The translations under genes and the position numbers were made by a program. Below the pieces are notes generated by a model. It saw nothing but the letters and a program-made list of their open reading frames with translations, made no database searches and was not told the origin of the DNA. 64,000 nucleotides of DNA. It comes from Cepaea nemoralis (lineage: Eukaryota > Mollusca > Gastropoda > Stylommatophora > Helicidae). This document shows, piece after piece, positions 53,353 to 64,000 of the stretch (the first letter of the stretch is position 1; every line of letters starts with the position of its first letter). Where the stretch lies: the NCBI GenBank assembly GCA_014155875.1, contig JACEFZ010024517.1, forward strand, positions 70,001 through 134,000, in the 5' to 3' direction.

Positions 53353-54753
53353 ATCAGAAGATCTGTGATTACTTGGAGCGCTCAGAGATCACAACCCAGC
53401 AAAGTAATGTGTAACATAGATACACATCGCTGGCACACATAACTGTGATAAGGACAGTGTCCTAAGTGTTTATTAAAAATTATATTTTTAATTAGTAAAC
53501 ATGGTGAATATATGTGTAGTTAGAAGGAAGAGTGACGATATTTTAAACACTTGTTAACATTTATACGAACAGTACTACGAGTGATCACAAAACTACCTAA
53601 ATTCAAATTATGGTAACATCCTCAGTACCTGCGCTTATGAATACGATTGATATAAGCCTAGCAGAGTGTTCTAACATTTTAACAATCATGTGTGAGAGAG
53701 ACGACGACATATGAATTCAACACATCCAGCAGAACAGTTTCAAGGAAATTTCCATAGAACTGTTATCCAAACTTCCGACGATGTGAACATTTCATTCGTA
53801 CTTCCATAGTTATCCAAATGTGTGAACGTTTAGACAGTGTAATCCATAATTCTACATAACATCGCAATCCAATCATGTGGAAGGACTATGTATTACCCCA
53901 GCATGGGAACACATAAACTGTGTACTTCCGTTATTTTTCGGAATTAATTAATAAATTTAGAAAATTAGCAGACTATACGATATATGTCACTAAGTGATCA
54001 CACTTGGTATAACTTTGTGATAGTAAATTTAAATAGAATTAACTGTATGAGAGGATTTTTATATTTGTAATCTGAGAATCATTGATTGATCAACTTGTTC
54101 TCAATAGTACCATCTAGGGCACTATTGACAATAAGCATCAAACTATGACGCTTAGAACTTAACTTACAAAAGTACTTTATTTTTTTTGAAACCATGAAAA
54201 AGTCATTCCCCATAGTGTTTCACAATACCATCTAAGGGAATTAACTTGAAATATTGGGATAATGTAAACATGTATGTATTACCTTGGTCATTGCGCCAGA
54301 ACGGCAACGCATCACAGGTCGGCATAAGCTATGCGTGGAATATAATTACTGAAGTTGTGGACCAACATTAGATTATCCGACCACATCGGTTGGGGTCTAA
54401 GCTGAAGTCATCTTAGAGAATAGATGACTTGTGGCCTGACATGTATCTTTTCAACAAAAAAAAACAATTCTTTCTCGGGAGGTAGTTGCGTCGCTTGAGA
54501 GATAGCATAAGACGCTGATAGCTACCGGACTGGCTAAGTCCGTCAGCAACCTAGGTGAAAATCAAACTAGAGGATGATACTTGAGAGGTGTAGCTTTATG
54601 GCAACACTGAATAGAAGATATAACATGTAAATTACCCATTATACTTCAACGAAAGAGTCACCTAATATGACAAACGATGGGTCGATTCTGACTTTGTATT
54701 AGAAGATTAACCCAACTTTAAATAGCCAGTAATGAAAGGATATACCTTTCATC
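53353..54753 (+). other. 3' non-coding region of copy 2
   Basis: About 1.4 kb without an open frame resembling a known gene. It shares words with copy 1's 3' region (for example CTACCGGACTGGCT). Confidence 0.65.
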
Positions 54754-54771
54754 CGAAGGGCGGCGGGAGAG
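54754..54771 (+). promoter_or_regulatory. Polypurine tract of copy 2
   Basis: CGAAGGGCGGCGGGAGAG directly before the 3' LTR. Confidence 0.65.
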
Positions 54772-55301
54772 TGTCAGAATCTTCCCAGGGTCTTCATCAC
54801 TAGCGCCTGGCAAAGACGGCACTTAGGTACGGCCGTGAACTGCGTTAACGCTTACGACTCAGTAACAGGGACCTCTGCGTGGTAACATTTCTGCGTGGCC
54901 CACGGAGTCCACGAGATGAGAAAGCAGGACCAACGCGGGCTCACTGCGGCTAGCGGTCAGACAGCCTTGGACCGTAGGACTGGACAGACGTTGTAAAAGA
55001 GCAGTGCACGTATTGAGTGTATGAGTTGACGCTAGATGCGGGAAAGCCTTTTGAGTATAGAAATACTGAATGCCTGGTATGTAATATTGCATTCATGAAC
55101 ATTCCTGTATATATATGTATATTGAAACGGCATTATCGCTGAGTTGAGCGATGCCTGTTATGAGTGCAGTTTGTGAGAAGTGAGATTAAAGTAGTTGAAA
55201 GATGTCACCGTGTGTTATGTACGTTCATTCTATGTGAGTGATTGTTATCACATCTGTTAGTCAATAAGAGCCATTATTGATTGCAATTCAAGACTCTGAC
55301 A
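54772..55301 (+). repeat. 3' LTR of copy 2 (530 bp)
   Basis: TGTCAGAATCTTCCCAGGG to CAAGACTCTGACA. It shares the ends and some internal words with the LTR of copy 1 but is clearly diverged, so the two copies are different subfamilies. Confidence 0.8.
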
Positions 55302-55529
55302 ACCGTGGTACAATGAACACAGACCTAATGTTCAGTAATCCCTGGCACAATGGACACAGACTTAATGTCCATCAATTCCTTGTAAAGTGGACACATAAGT
55401 AATGTCCACCAGTCCCTGGTACAATGGGGACAGACCTAATTACCATTAATTCCTGGTACACTGGGGACAGACCTAATGTCCACCAATTCCTGGCACAATG
55501 CTTAAAGTTCACCAACCCGTGGTACAATG
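55302..55529. repeat. 37-bp satellite, right block
   Basis: About six copies of CGTGGTACAATGGACACAGA / CCTAATGTCCACCAATCC type, continuing the block that ends at 47998. One more partial copy follows the LINE tail at about 55681-55735. Confidence 0.85.
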
Positions 55530-55680
55530 GTTAGTTAGTTAGTTAGTTAGTTAGTCGACAAATCATCCTCATTGCACATCGAACCATTCAGCCCATAAGT
55601 GCTCGGATTCTCTCTTCAGTAAATCCCGCAGCGTGTAGCGGCTTACGACACCAGTTCTGTGTTGGCTTACTAATCTTCTT
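55530..55680 (-). mobile_element. I-superfamily-like LINE 3' end with TAAC-repeat tail
   Basis: The minus strand encodes SQHRTGVVSRYTLRDLL and SEHLWAEWFDVQ, then a stop, GTCGACTAAC and a clean (TAAC) repeat of about seven units. It is nearly identical to the C-terminus of the RNase H LINE at 17035-18700. It is inserted in the 37-bp satellite. Confidence 0.85.
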
Positions 55681-55735
55681 TGGCACAAAGAGCACAGGCC
55701 TAATGTCCACCAATTCCTGGTACAATGAGCAGAAC

Positions 55736-55915
55736 CTGATTTCCAGCCAAAGCTGACAGATTTTGTAGCTAAAATTGTCAATGGGATGAGGTGCCAGGTT
55801 CTACGCCATGATCCATAATGACTTCCTAAGACAAGGATGGCGGGTATGCTTTGAATCTTCATTCAATTGTATGACCCGGTGAACAACGGCCACAAGGTAT
55901 AGAAACGATTTGTTG
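55736..55915. other. Unassigned sequence between satellites
   Basis: No gene or repeat recognised. Confidence 0.4.
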
Positions 55916-57017
55916 TTGAACATTCAATATTTACACACATGTTGTTCTGTCCAGCAACATTTACACACATGTTGTTCTGTCCAACAACATTTACACACAT
56001 GTTATTCTGTCCAACAACATTTGCATACATGTTGTTCTGTCCAACAACATTTACACAAATGTTCTGTCCAACAACATTTACACACATGTTGTTCTGTCCA
56101 GCAACATTTACACACACGTTATGTCCAGCAATATTTACACACATGTTCTGTTTGACAACATTTACACACATGTTGTAATGTCCAGTAACATTTACACACA
56201 TGTTGTTATGTGCAGTAAAATTTACACACATGTTGTTCTGTCCAACACAATTTACACACATGTTCTGTCCAGCAGCATTTACACACATGTTGTTCTGTTC
56301 AACAACATTTACACACATGGTGTTCTGTCCAACAATATTTACACACATATTCTATCCAACAACATTTACACACATCTTCTATCTAGCAACATTTACACAC
56401 ATGTTATGCCCAGCAACATTTACACACATGTTCTATCCGGCAACATTTACACACATGTTCTGTACAGCAACATTTACACACATGTTGTTCTGTCCAGCAA
56501 CATTTACACACAAGTTCTATACAGTCACATTTACACTCATGTTGTTCTGTCCAGCAACATTTACACACATGATCTATCCAGCAACATTTACACACATGTT
56601 GTTCTGTCCAGAAACATTTACACACATGTTCTATCAACAAACATTTACACACATGTTCTGTCCAGCAATATTTACACACATGTTGTTCTTTCCAGCAACA
56701 TTTACACACATATTATATACAGCAACATTTACACACATGTTGTTCTGTCCAGAAACATTTACACACATGATCTATCCAGCAACATTTACACACATGTGTT
56801 CTGTTCATGCAACCATTTACACACATGTTGTTCTATCATGTAACATTTACACACAATGTTGTTCTGTCATGTAACATTTACACACATGTTGTTCTATCAT
56901 GTAACATTTACACACATGTTGTTCTTCATGTAACATTTACACACATGTTGTTCTGTCATGTAACATTTACACACATGTTGTTCTATCATGTAACATTTAC
57001 ATACATGTTGTTCTGTC

Positions 57018-57036
57018 CTGTCTCTTATACACATCT
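57018..57036 (+). other. Exact 19-bp match to the Tn5/Nextera mosaic end
   Basis: CTGTCTCTTATACACATCT replaces part of one type-B satellite unit. This is the transposase recognition end used in tagmentation library adapters. Its presence inside a tandem array is best explained by untrimmed adapter sequence reaching the assembly. Confidence 0.8.
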
Positions 57037-60000
57037 TTTACACACATGTTGTTCTATCATGTAACATTTACACACATGTTGTTCTGTCATGTAACATTTA
57101 CACACATGTTGTTCTATCATGTAACATTTACACACATGTTGTTCTATCATGTAACATTTACACACATGTTGTTCTGTCATGTAACATTTACACACATGTT
57201 GTTCTGTCATGTAACATTTACACACATGTTGTTCTGTCATGTAACATTTACACACATGTTGTTCTGTCATGTAACATTTACACACATGTTGTTCTAGTCA
57301 TGTCACATTTACACACATGTTGTTCTATCATGTAACATTTACACACATGTTGTTCTGTCATGCAACATTTACACACATGTTGTTCTAGTCTATGTAACAT
57401 TTACACACATGTTGTTCTGTCATGCAACATTTACACACATGTTGTTCTAGTCATGTAACATTTACACACATGTTGTTCTGTCAGTACCATTTACACACAT
57501 GTTGTTCGATCATGTAACATTTACACACATGTTGTTCTAAGTCATGTAACATTTACACCATGTTGTTCTATCAGGTAACATTTACACACATGTTGTTCTA
57601 TCATGTACATTTACACACATGTTGTTCTGTCATGCAACATTTACACACATTTGTTCTGTCATGGAACATTTACACACTGTTGTTCTGTCATGTAACATTT
57701 ACACACATGGTGTTCTGTCATGCAACATTTACACACATGTTGTTCTGTCATGTAACATTTACACACATGTTGTTCTGTCATGTAACATTTACACACATGT
57801 TGTTCTAGTATGAACATTACACACAGTTGTTCTGTCATGCAACATTTACACACATGTTGTTCTGTCATGGAACATTTACACACATGTTGTTCTATCATGT
57901 AACATTTACACACATGTTGTTCTGTCATGCAACATTTACACACATGTTGTTCTGTCATGTAACATTTACACACATGTTGTTCTATCATGTAACATTTAGA
58001 CACATGTTGTTCTATCATGTAACATTTACACACATGTTGTTCTATCATGCAACATTTACACACATGTTGTTCTGTCATGTAACATTTACACACATGTTGT
58101 TCTGTCATGCAACATTTACACACATGTTGTTCTGTCATGTAACATTTACACACATGTTGTTCTGTCATGCAACATTTACACACATGTTGTTCTGTCATGC
58201 AACATTTACACACATGTTGTTCTGTCATGGAACATTTACACACATGTTGTTCTGTCATGCAACATTTACACACAATGTTGTTCTGTCATGCAACATTTAC
58301 ACACATGTTGTTCTGTCATGTAACATTTACACACATGTTGTTCTATCATGTAACATTTACACACATGTTGTTCTGTCATGCAACATTTACACACATGTTG
58401 TTCTGTCATGCAACATTTACACACATGTGTTCTATCATGCTAACATTTACACACATGTTGTTCTGTCATGGAACATTTACACACATGTTGTTCTGTCATG
58501 GAACATTTACACACATGTTGTTTGTCATGCAACATTTACACACATGTTGTTCTGTCATGTAACATTTACACACATGTTGTATCTGTCATGAACATTTTAC
58601 ACACATGTTGTTCTGTCATGCTAACATTTACCACACATGTTGTTCTTTCATTGCTAACATTTACACAACTGTTGTTCTGTCAAGTAACAATTTACCTACA
58701 ATGTTGTTCTATCATGTACAACATTTACACACAATGTTGTTCTGTCATGTAACATACCACTACCATGTTGTTTTCATCATGTAACATTTACACACATGCT
58801 TGTTCTGATCATGTAACATTTACACACATGTTGTTCTGTCATGCACCATTTACACACATGTTGTTCTATCAGTAACCATTACACCATACCCAGGTTGGTT
58901 CTGGTCATGCTAACATTTTACACACATGTTGTTCGTACATGTCAACATTTACACACATGTTGTTCTGTCCAGAAACATTTACACACATGTTCTATCAACA
59001 AACATTTACACACAAGGTCTGTCCAGCAATATTTACACACATGTTGTTCTTTCCAGCAACATTTACACACATATTATATACAGCAATATTTACACACATG
59101 TTGTTCTTTCCAGCAACATTTACACACATATTATATACAGCAACATTTACACACATGTTGTTCTGTCCAGAAACATTTACACACATGATCTATCCAGCAA
59201 CATTTACACACATGGTGTTCTGTACAGCAAAATTTACATACATGTTCTATCAACAAACATTTACACACATGTTCTGTCCAGTAACATTTACAGACAAGTT
59301 CTGTCCAGTAACATTTACACACATGTTCTGTCCAGCAACATTTACACACATGTTCTGTCCAGCAATATTTACACACATGTTCTGTCCAGTAACATTTACA
59401 CACATGTTGTAACAACAAACATTTACACACATGTTCTGTCCAACAACATTTACACACATGTTCTGTCCAGCAATATTTACACACATGTCGTTCTTTACAG
59501 CAACATTTACACACATGCTGTTCTGTCCAGCAACATTTACACACATGTTCTATCCAGCAACATTCACACATATGTTTTTCTATCCAGCAAAATTTACACA
59601 CATGCTGATCTGTCATGTTACATTTACACACAAGTTGTTCTGTCATGGCACATATACACACACGTTATGTCCAGCAACATTTACACACATTTTGTTCCGT
59701 TCAGCAACATTTACACACATGTTCTATCAAGTAACATTTACACACATGATCTGTCCGGCAACATTTACACACATGTTCTTCTGTCCAGCAACATTTACAC
59801 ACATGTTCTATCCAGCAACATTTACACACTTGGTCTATCCAGCAACATTTACACACATGATCTGTAAAGCAACATTTACACACATGTTCTATCCAGTAAC
59901 ATTTACACACATGTTCTATCCAGTAAGATTTACACACATCTTCTATACAGCAACATTTACACACATGTTCTATACAGCAACATTTATACACATGTTCTAT

Positions 60001-60550
60001 ACAGCAACATTTACACACATGTTATATCAAGTAAGATTTACACACATGTTGTTCTGTCAGACAAATTTACACACATTTTTCTGTCAGGCATATTTTACAC
60101 ATGTTGTTCTTCATGGAACATTTTACACACTGTGTTCTATTCATGCAACATTTACACACATGTTGTTCTTTGTACATTTACACACATGTGTTCTATCAAG
60201 CACATTTACACACATGTGTTCTGTCATGCAACATTTACACACATGTTGTTCTGTCAGCAACATTTACACACATGTGTTCTATCTGCAGATTTACACACAT
60301 GTTGTTCTATCATGCAACATGTACACTACAATGTTGTTCTGATCATGCTAACATTTACAACACATGTTGTTCTGTCATGTCACCTTTACACTACCTGTTG
60401 TTCTGTCATGTTAACATTTACACACATGTTGTTCTGTCATGGTAACATTTAGCACACATGTTGTTCTGTCATGCAACATTTACACACATGTTTCTATGAA
60501 GTAACATTTACACACATGCTGTTCTGTCATGTTACATTTACACACATGTT

Positions 60551-60562
60551 GTTCTGTCATGG
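60551..60562. repeat. 12-bp flanking duplication, left (TCTGTCATGGAA)
   Basis: It is repeated at 62657-62668 on the other side of a 2.1-kb insertion in the satellite. The sequence is itself a satellite word, so the duplication is suggestive but not decisive. Confidence 0.6.
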
Positions 60563-61418
60563 AATCCCCCCGCTGGCTGTTGTCAAAGGTATCTAGCACA
60601 AAGCACGTACTCCGTTGCTTCGGCGATAATTCTTTGTATTATTCATAGTTGGTTAGATATGACGTCATGATATAATCGGTCACCCTAGTAGAGCCTGCCT
60701 GCTAGGGAAGGGGCAGGAGATTCCCTTAGGAGTCCATACGCCTGGCGCCGCCCAGCCTGCATACGAGACGTTCCACGTTCAAGACCAGCTCACCCGTGGC
60801 CATTCAGTCCTCGGCACGTAGGTCCACCTTAAACTTGGGGGTTTATAATCGAAGTTTTCCATCTCCTAGATTGGCCTCTGTAATAGCTAACTGGCCCAAT
60901 TTACCCGGGGGCAAGAGGTTCCAGCTCCTCTTTCCTGATAGTTATAGGGTTGGGATTCATATTCATTTTCACATGAAATATGTTTCGCATGTTTGCAGAC
61001 AGAAATCTCAGATGGGCACCTGACAAACACTCTGATTGACAGAAGGGACGGGTAGATAGATATACGGACAAGTAACCAATGTCAGTAAAATGTTTTCGCA
61101 AGTAATGGAACGTTATCATGAAATATACAAGGAACTGTTGACACTTGAAGTTCCGGTAGGAATTCCAAGATTAGTGTGTATGTTTTGTCAACATAAGAGA
61201 TTTATACCAATTCTGTCGTGACACAGTTATGTTATCTCTGCTTATGTGGACAGTATCAGATCTCATTCTGAAGCTTCAAACGTTGACAACACACAGAGCT
61301 GGTACTATGTCTTTGAGATGAGATCGTATTTGGCCAATTATCCGGGTGTTTATGTGTGATGGACTGTGCATTGAATGTGCTTATAAGTCGCCCTCGTCTT
61401 CATCGCCAATGATGCTGG

Positions 61419-61995
61419 CTAATTTGTCGGATGTGGTGACACCGGCTTCCTCTCCCAGTCATCCATGTCGTAGGTTGTGACCACGGAGCGCCCAAACTGA
61501 AAATGAGGGCACAGATAAAGGAGAATGACCATTCGCACCAGTTGGCCCACGTATAGAAGTAGACTGACAAATAACACCACAATTTTGCTTTTGACCACAA
61601 ACATAGCAGGTAATGTCAGCAGTGCGCACAGAGTGGTAATAATGGCGTAAATGATGACCTTGTTAAGATCGTCTAAAGCACGTCGAGTAATCTTTGAGCC
61701 TTCTTATGTGAATACCTTTTTAACCCCAAACAACTGGACGATGCTGGTGATATCTAAGTGCAATATCAAACCGGTCATTGCCACGACCATGAAACATCCG
61801 GTATACTGGTACTGGATGTTGAACCACGGGCCAAGCCAGGTCTCCATGTAAACATATCCTTGTCTCTCTGTAGCAGGAAGGAAGCAGAAACATATCGTCA
61901 GGCTGAGATAGAGACTACCAGCGCCGACATGTGCTTTGTGTCGTGAGAACCCTCGTACCTGTATACATCTCGCAACGACATGGCAATTATATAGC
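61419..61995 (-). pseudogene. Multi-pass membrane protein fragment, antisense in LINE insertion
   Basis: The minus strand reads YIIAMSLRDVYRYEGSHD, then (after a frame change near 61900) ERQGYVYMETWLGPWFNIQY, a hydrophobic stretch with FMVVAMTGLILHLDITSIV, a TAA at about 61715, then ALDDLNKVIIYAIITTLCAL, KIVVLFVSLLLYVGQLVRMV and a hydrophilic tail ending SPHPTN. At least three hydrophobic helices are evident. CTTCCTTCCTGCTACAG next to the frame change resembles a splice acceptor. I do not recognise the family. It looks like a cellular gene segment, not a transposon protein, and carries at least one nonsense change. Confidence 0.5.
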
Positions 61996-61997
61996 AG

Positions 61998-62645
61998 ATG
62001 AGCAACACCGATTGGTCAGTGGTTAGAAACAGACGTAGTGGCTGGGACTTTATTGCAAAGGCTAATAGGCGAGTCTTGAAAAAGGAGGGCCTGGCATATG
62101 AGACTACGACCTTCAGCATGAGAATGAAGGTGGAGGCAGTAACAACGGCATTCCGGTGGCTAGAGGAGACTACTGCAACACATGTTGTGTTCATTACGGA
62201 TTCAAAGAATATGATTAGCAAGGCGGAGAAAGGAAGGTTTCGTGTGGAATGGATCTCATCGCTTCAGAGGTCACAGATTGTGAGAATTGTATGGATATTT
62301 TGCCCTAGTCATGCGGGTGTACGGGGGAATGAACAGGCTGATAGGCTAGCAGGGAATGCACCTATTGGAGGTATCTTGCCAATGGACAAGGGGGAGGTGG
62401 TCGTGCGCTTGTGGTACCAGGTGGAGAAGGCGGAGGAACAGATTGAGAACCCATATGTGGAAAGAATGAGATTGCGGGGGATCGGCAGGGGATCTGGAAG
62501 AATCTCAAAACTGAGAGGGAAGACCAGGAGAACTTTTAATCAGATAGCGGTGGGAACAATTAGTAGTATGACTCTTCTCTGGCTGTTGAACGAGGGGACT
62601 GAGCACGTATGGGAATGTCCTGAGTGCAGTGATGTCGGTTCTTAA
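61998..62645 (+). pseudogene. LINE RNase H domain and C-terminus
   Basis: It starts at the first RNase H Asp (NTDWSVV, normally TDGS) and continues MKVEAVTTAF (Glu), FITDSKNMISKAE (Asp), PSHAGVRGNEQADRLAG (His/Asp), then a tail ending WECPECSDVGS. It is open for 216 codons. Everything upstream of RNase H is missing. It is similar in layout to the LINE at 17035-18700 but a different family with an AACTC tail. Confidence 0.8.
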
Positions 62646-62689
62646 CTCAACTCAACTCTGTCATGGAACATACACACACAGCAGCAACA

Positions 62690-63029
62690 TTTACACACAT
62701 GTTGTTCTGTCCAGAAACATTTACACACATGATCTATCCAGCAACATTTACACACATGTTCTATCCAGCAACATTTACACCCATGTTCTATCAAGCAACA
62801 TTTACACACATGTTCTATCCAGCAACATTTACACACATGTTCTATCCAGAAACATTTACACACATGTTTTATCCAGCAACATTTACACACATGTTCTATC
62901 CAGCAACATTTACACACATGTTGCTCTATCCAGCAACATTTACACACATGTTCTATACAACAACATTTACACACATGTTCTATACAACAACATTTACACA
63001 CATGTTCTATACAACAACATTTACACACA
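62690..63029. repeat. 27-bp satellite (second block)
   Basis: About 12 type-A units (TATCCAGCAACATTTACACA then CATGTTC), continuing the main array after the chimeric insertion. Confidence 0.92.
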
Positions 63030-63748
63030 TGTTCTTCTTCTTCTTTGCGTTCATCTGGAGTGTTTTTTTTTTCAGATGTGATTGCGGTGTGTCTTGTTAC
63101 GCACCCGTGGGTCGAAACCCTTAGGCCAACACATCCGACTTTTAGCGTGCAATTTTCACCAGGTTAGAATTCCTCGGAGACTCTCGTTTTTGTGGTACCG
63201 TCCACATCCCAGCTAGTAAAGTTGGAACAGTCGAAGACTTCGGTCATCCCTCAAAGGAAGGCAGGGACAGTCCATGGCATTTTCCCCCATCCTGGGTGGC
63301 TTCCATAATTGCAGAGCCGACACATTGCGCCCTGGTGCTGGGCCCACAGAGGGAATCGTCACCTCCTGCTCATGGCTGCTTTAATTCCTCACTTCAATAT
63401 GCTGGGCATTTCGTTCGTCCCGGGCCTTTCCCGCATAAACCAGACAGGTCTGCAGATGGTATCCATTCAGCGAGTTTTCGGGTCGGACATGTGCTTGTCG
63501 TTGTTTCAGAGCAGTTCCGACCAAGAGCGGCTTTCGGAAACTAGGTAGTCAGAGCTGTTCCTAGCACGAGAAACATTCGGACGAGACATTTCACTCGGAC
63601 GTAAATGCGTAGTGCAAATTTTTATTTTGCCACCCGTAGGACGGCACTTCCGACTTCGGCGGGCATTTTTAATGAGGTTAGCCTTCCTCGGTTATCGAGG
63701 CACGTTAGACTTATTGTTGTGATGTCGCCCACATCTCAGCTGGTCAAG
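63030..63748 (+). mobile_element. SINE-like repeat, dimeric, inside the satellite
   Basis: It starts TTCTTCTTTGCGTTCATCTGG and shares TTCCATAATTGCAGAGCCGA and many other words with the reverse complement of 20930-21408. GTGGGTCGAAACCC at about 63109 resembles a pol III B box. A second partial copy of the inner segment (GTTAGCCTTCCTCGG, GTCGCCCACATC, CAGCTGGTCAAG) follows at about 63640-63748, so this copy is dimeric or rearranged. Confidence 0.6.
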
Positions 63749-64000
63749 ACAGCAACATTTACACACATGTTCTATACAGCAACATTTACACACATGTTAC
63801 ATACAGCAACATTTATACACATGTTCTATACAGCAACATTTACACACATGTTCTATACAGCAACATTTACACACATGTTATTCTGTCATGCAACATTTAC
63901 ATACATGTTCTATACAGCAACATTTACATACATGTTCTATACGGCAACATTTACATACATGTTCTATACAGCAACATTTACATACATGTTCTATCCAGCA
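63749..64000. repeat. 27-bp satellite (third block, runs off the window)
   Basis: About nine type-A units (CAGCAACATTTACACACATG TTCTATA). The array continues beyond the end. Confidence 0.93.

Larger units (their letters stand above)
47999..55301 (+). mobile_element. Gmr1-type gypsy retrotransposon, copy 2, lacking 5' LTR
   Basis: The first element bases GTGTGAACGTGGAGGTTCTC correspond to the leader just after the 5' LTR in copy 1, with satellite DNA immediately before them. Gag, protease, integrase, RT and RNase H follow in the same unusual order. A 1.4-kb 3' region, a purine tract (CGAAGGGCGGCGGGAGAG) and a 3' LTR complete it. The same 37-bp satellite resumes afterwards. Many frameshifts make pol inactive. 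Confidence 0.88.
55916..60562. repeat. 27-30-bp satellite array (main block)
   Basis: About 150 copies of a unit around CAACATTTACACACATGTTG then TTCTGTC. Type A has TCCAGCAACATTTACACACA and is often 27 bp, lacking a TTG. Type B has GTCATGTAACATTTACACAC and is 30 bp. A dominates 55916-56810 and 58920-60020; B dominates 56810-58920 and 60020-60562. All long open frames here (THMLFCHVTF, YTHVVLS, EQHVCKC types) are translations of the repeat. Confidence 0.95.
60563..62656 (+). mobile_element. Chimeric LINE insertion in satellite
   Basis: A 2094-bp insertion. Its 3' end is a LINE RNase H domain and an AACTC-repeat tail (TTAACTCAACTCAAC). Its middle carries an antisense membrane-protein fragment. 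Its first about 800 bp is unclassified and could be LINE 5' UTR or transduced DNA. Confidence 0.6.

Noticed and set aside
55916..64000. Long open frames with repeated cysteine/histidine or THMLF/YTHVVLS motifs, resembling repeat proteins
   Set aside because: They are translations of a 27-30-bp satellite. They occur in several frames on both strands and are broken wherever unit length changes.

Overview
The window is non-coding-rich animal DNA, most likely from a mollusc. It has spliced exons, tRNA-derived SINE-like heads, LINEs with simple-sequence 3' tails, hAT and gypsy-type elements, and several satellites. The mollusc assignment is inference. It rests mainly on a C1q-domain gene (a family strongly expanded in molluscs) and on the transposon mix; no ribosomal or mitochondrial marker is present.

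The one host gene I can support encodes a complete C1q domain on the minus strand. It lies in three exons: 37807-37940, 22401-22530 and 124-260. Splice sites and codon phases fit exactly (0 at the first junction, 1 at the second). The introns are about 15.3 kb and 22.1 kb and are packed with transposons. The 5' splice-site region of the first exon seen has expanded into a 33-bp minisatellite. It carries 24 further copies of the splice donor, all the same length modulo 3 as a codon unit for the first ten or so copies.

Intron 2 (261-22400) contains a 9.8-kb element at 2397-12219 with roughly 4-kb terminal inverted repeats, AG...CT ends and a 6-bp target duplication. Each arm carries a TATA-box promoter and a two-finger C2H2 protein gene. 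I read it as a Polinton/Maverick-like non-autonomous element; it sits inside a CR1/L2-like LINE. The same intron holds a 45-bp satellite split by a LINE, which is split by a hAT element (16836-20100, 8-bp target duplication), which holds an RNase H-bearing LINE fragment. RTE-like fragments and a SINE-like repeat with a 12-bp duplication follow.

Intron 1 (22531-37806) contains a full-length gypsy-type LTR retrotransposon (22743-30713). Its integrase lies upstream of its reverse transcriptase, the Gmr1-type order. Intron 1 also holds a TG-rich block, a broken hAT-like gene, a LINE endonuclease fragment and a LINE reverse-transcriptase fragment.

Upstream of the first C1q exon seen (38-64 kb) a 37-bp satellite is interrupted by LINEs, including one LINE nested inside another with an 11-bp target duplication. 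It is also interrupted by a second, decayed Gmr1-type element that has lost its 5' LTR. From about 55.9 kb to the end there is a 27-30-bp satellite. It is broken by a 2.1-kb chimeric insertion carrying LINE RNase H plus an antisense membrane-protein fragment, and by a SINE-like dimer. One satellite unit contains an exact 19-bp match to the Tn5/Nextera mosaic end, so part of this array is probably affected by adapter sequence.
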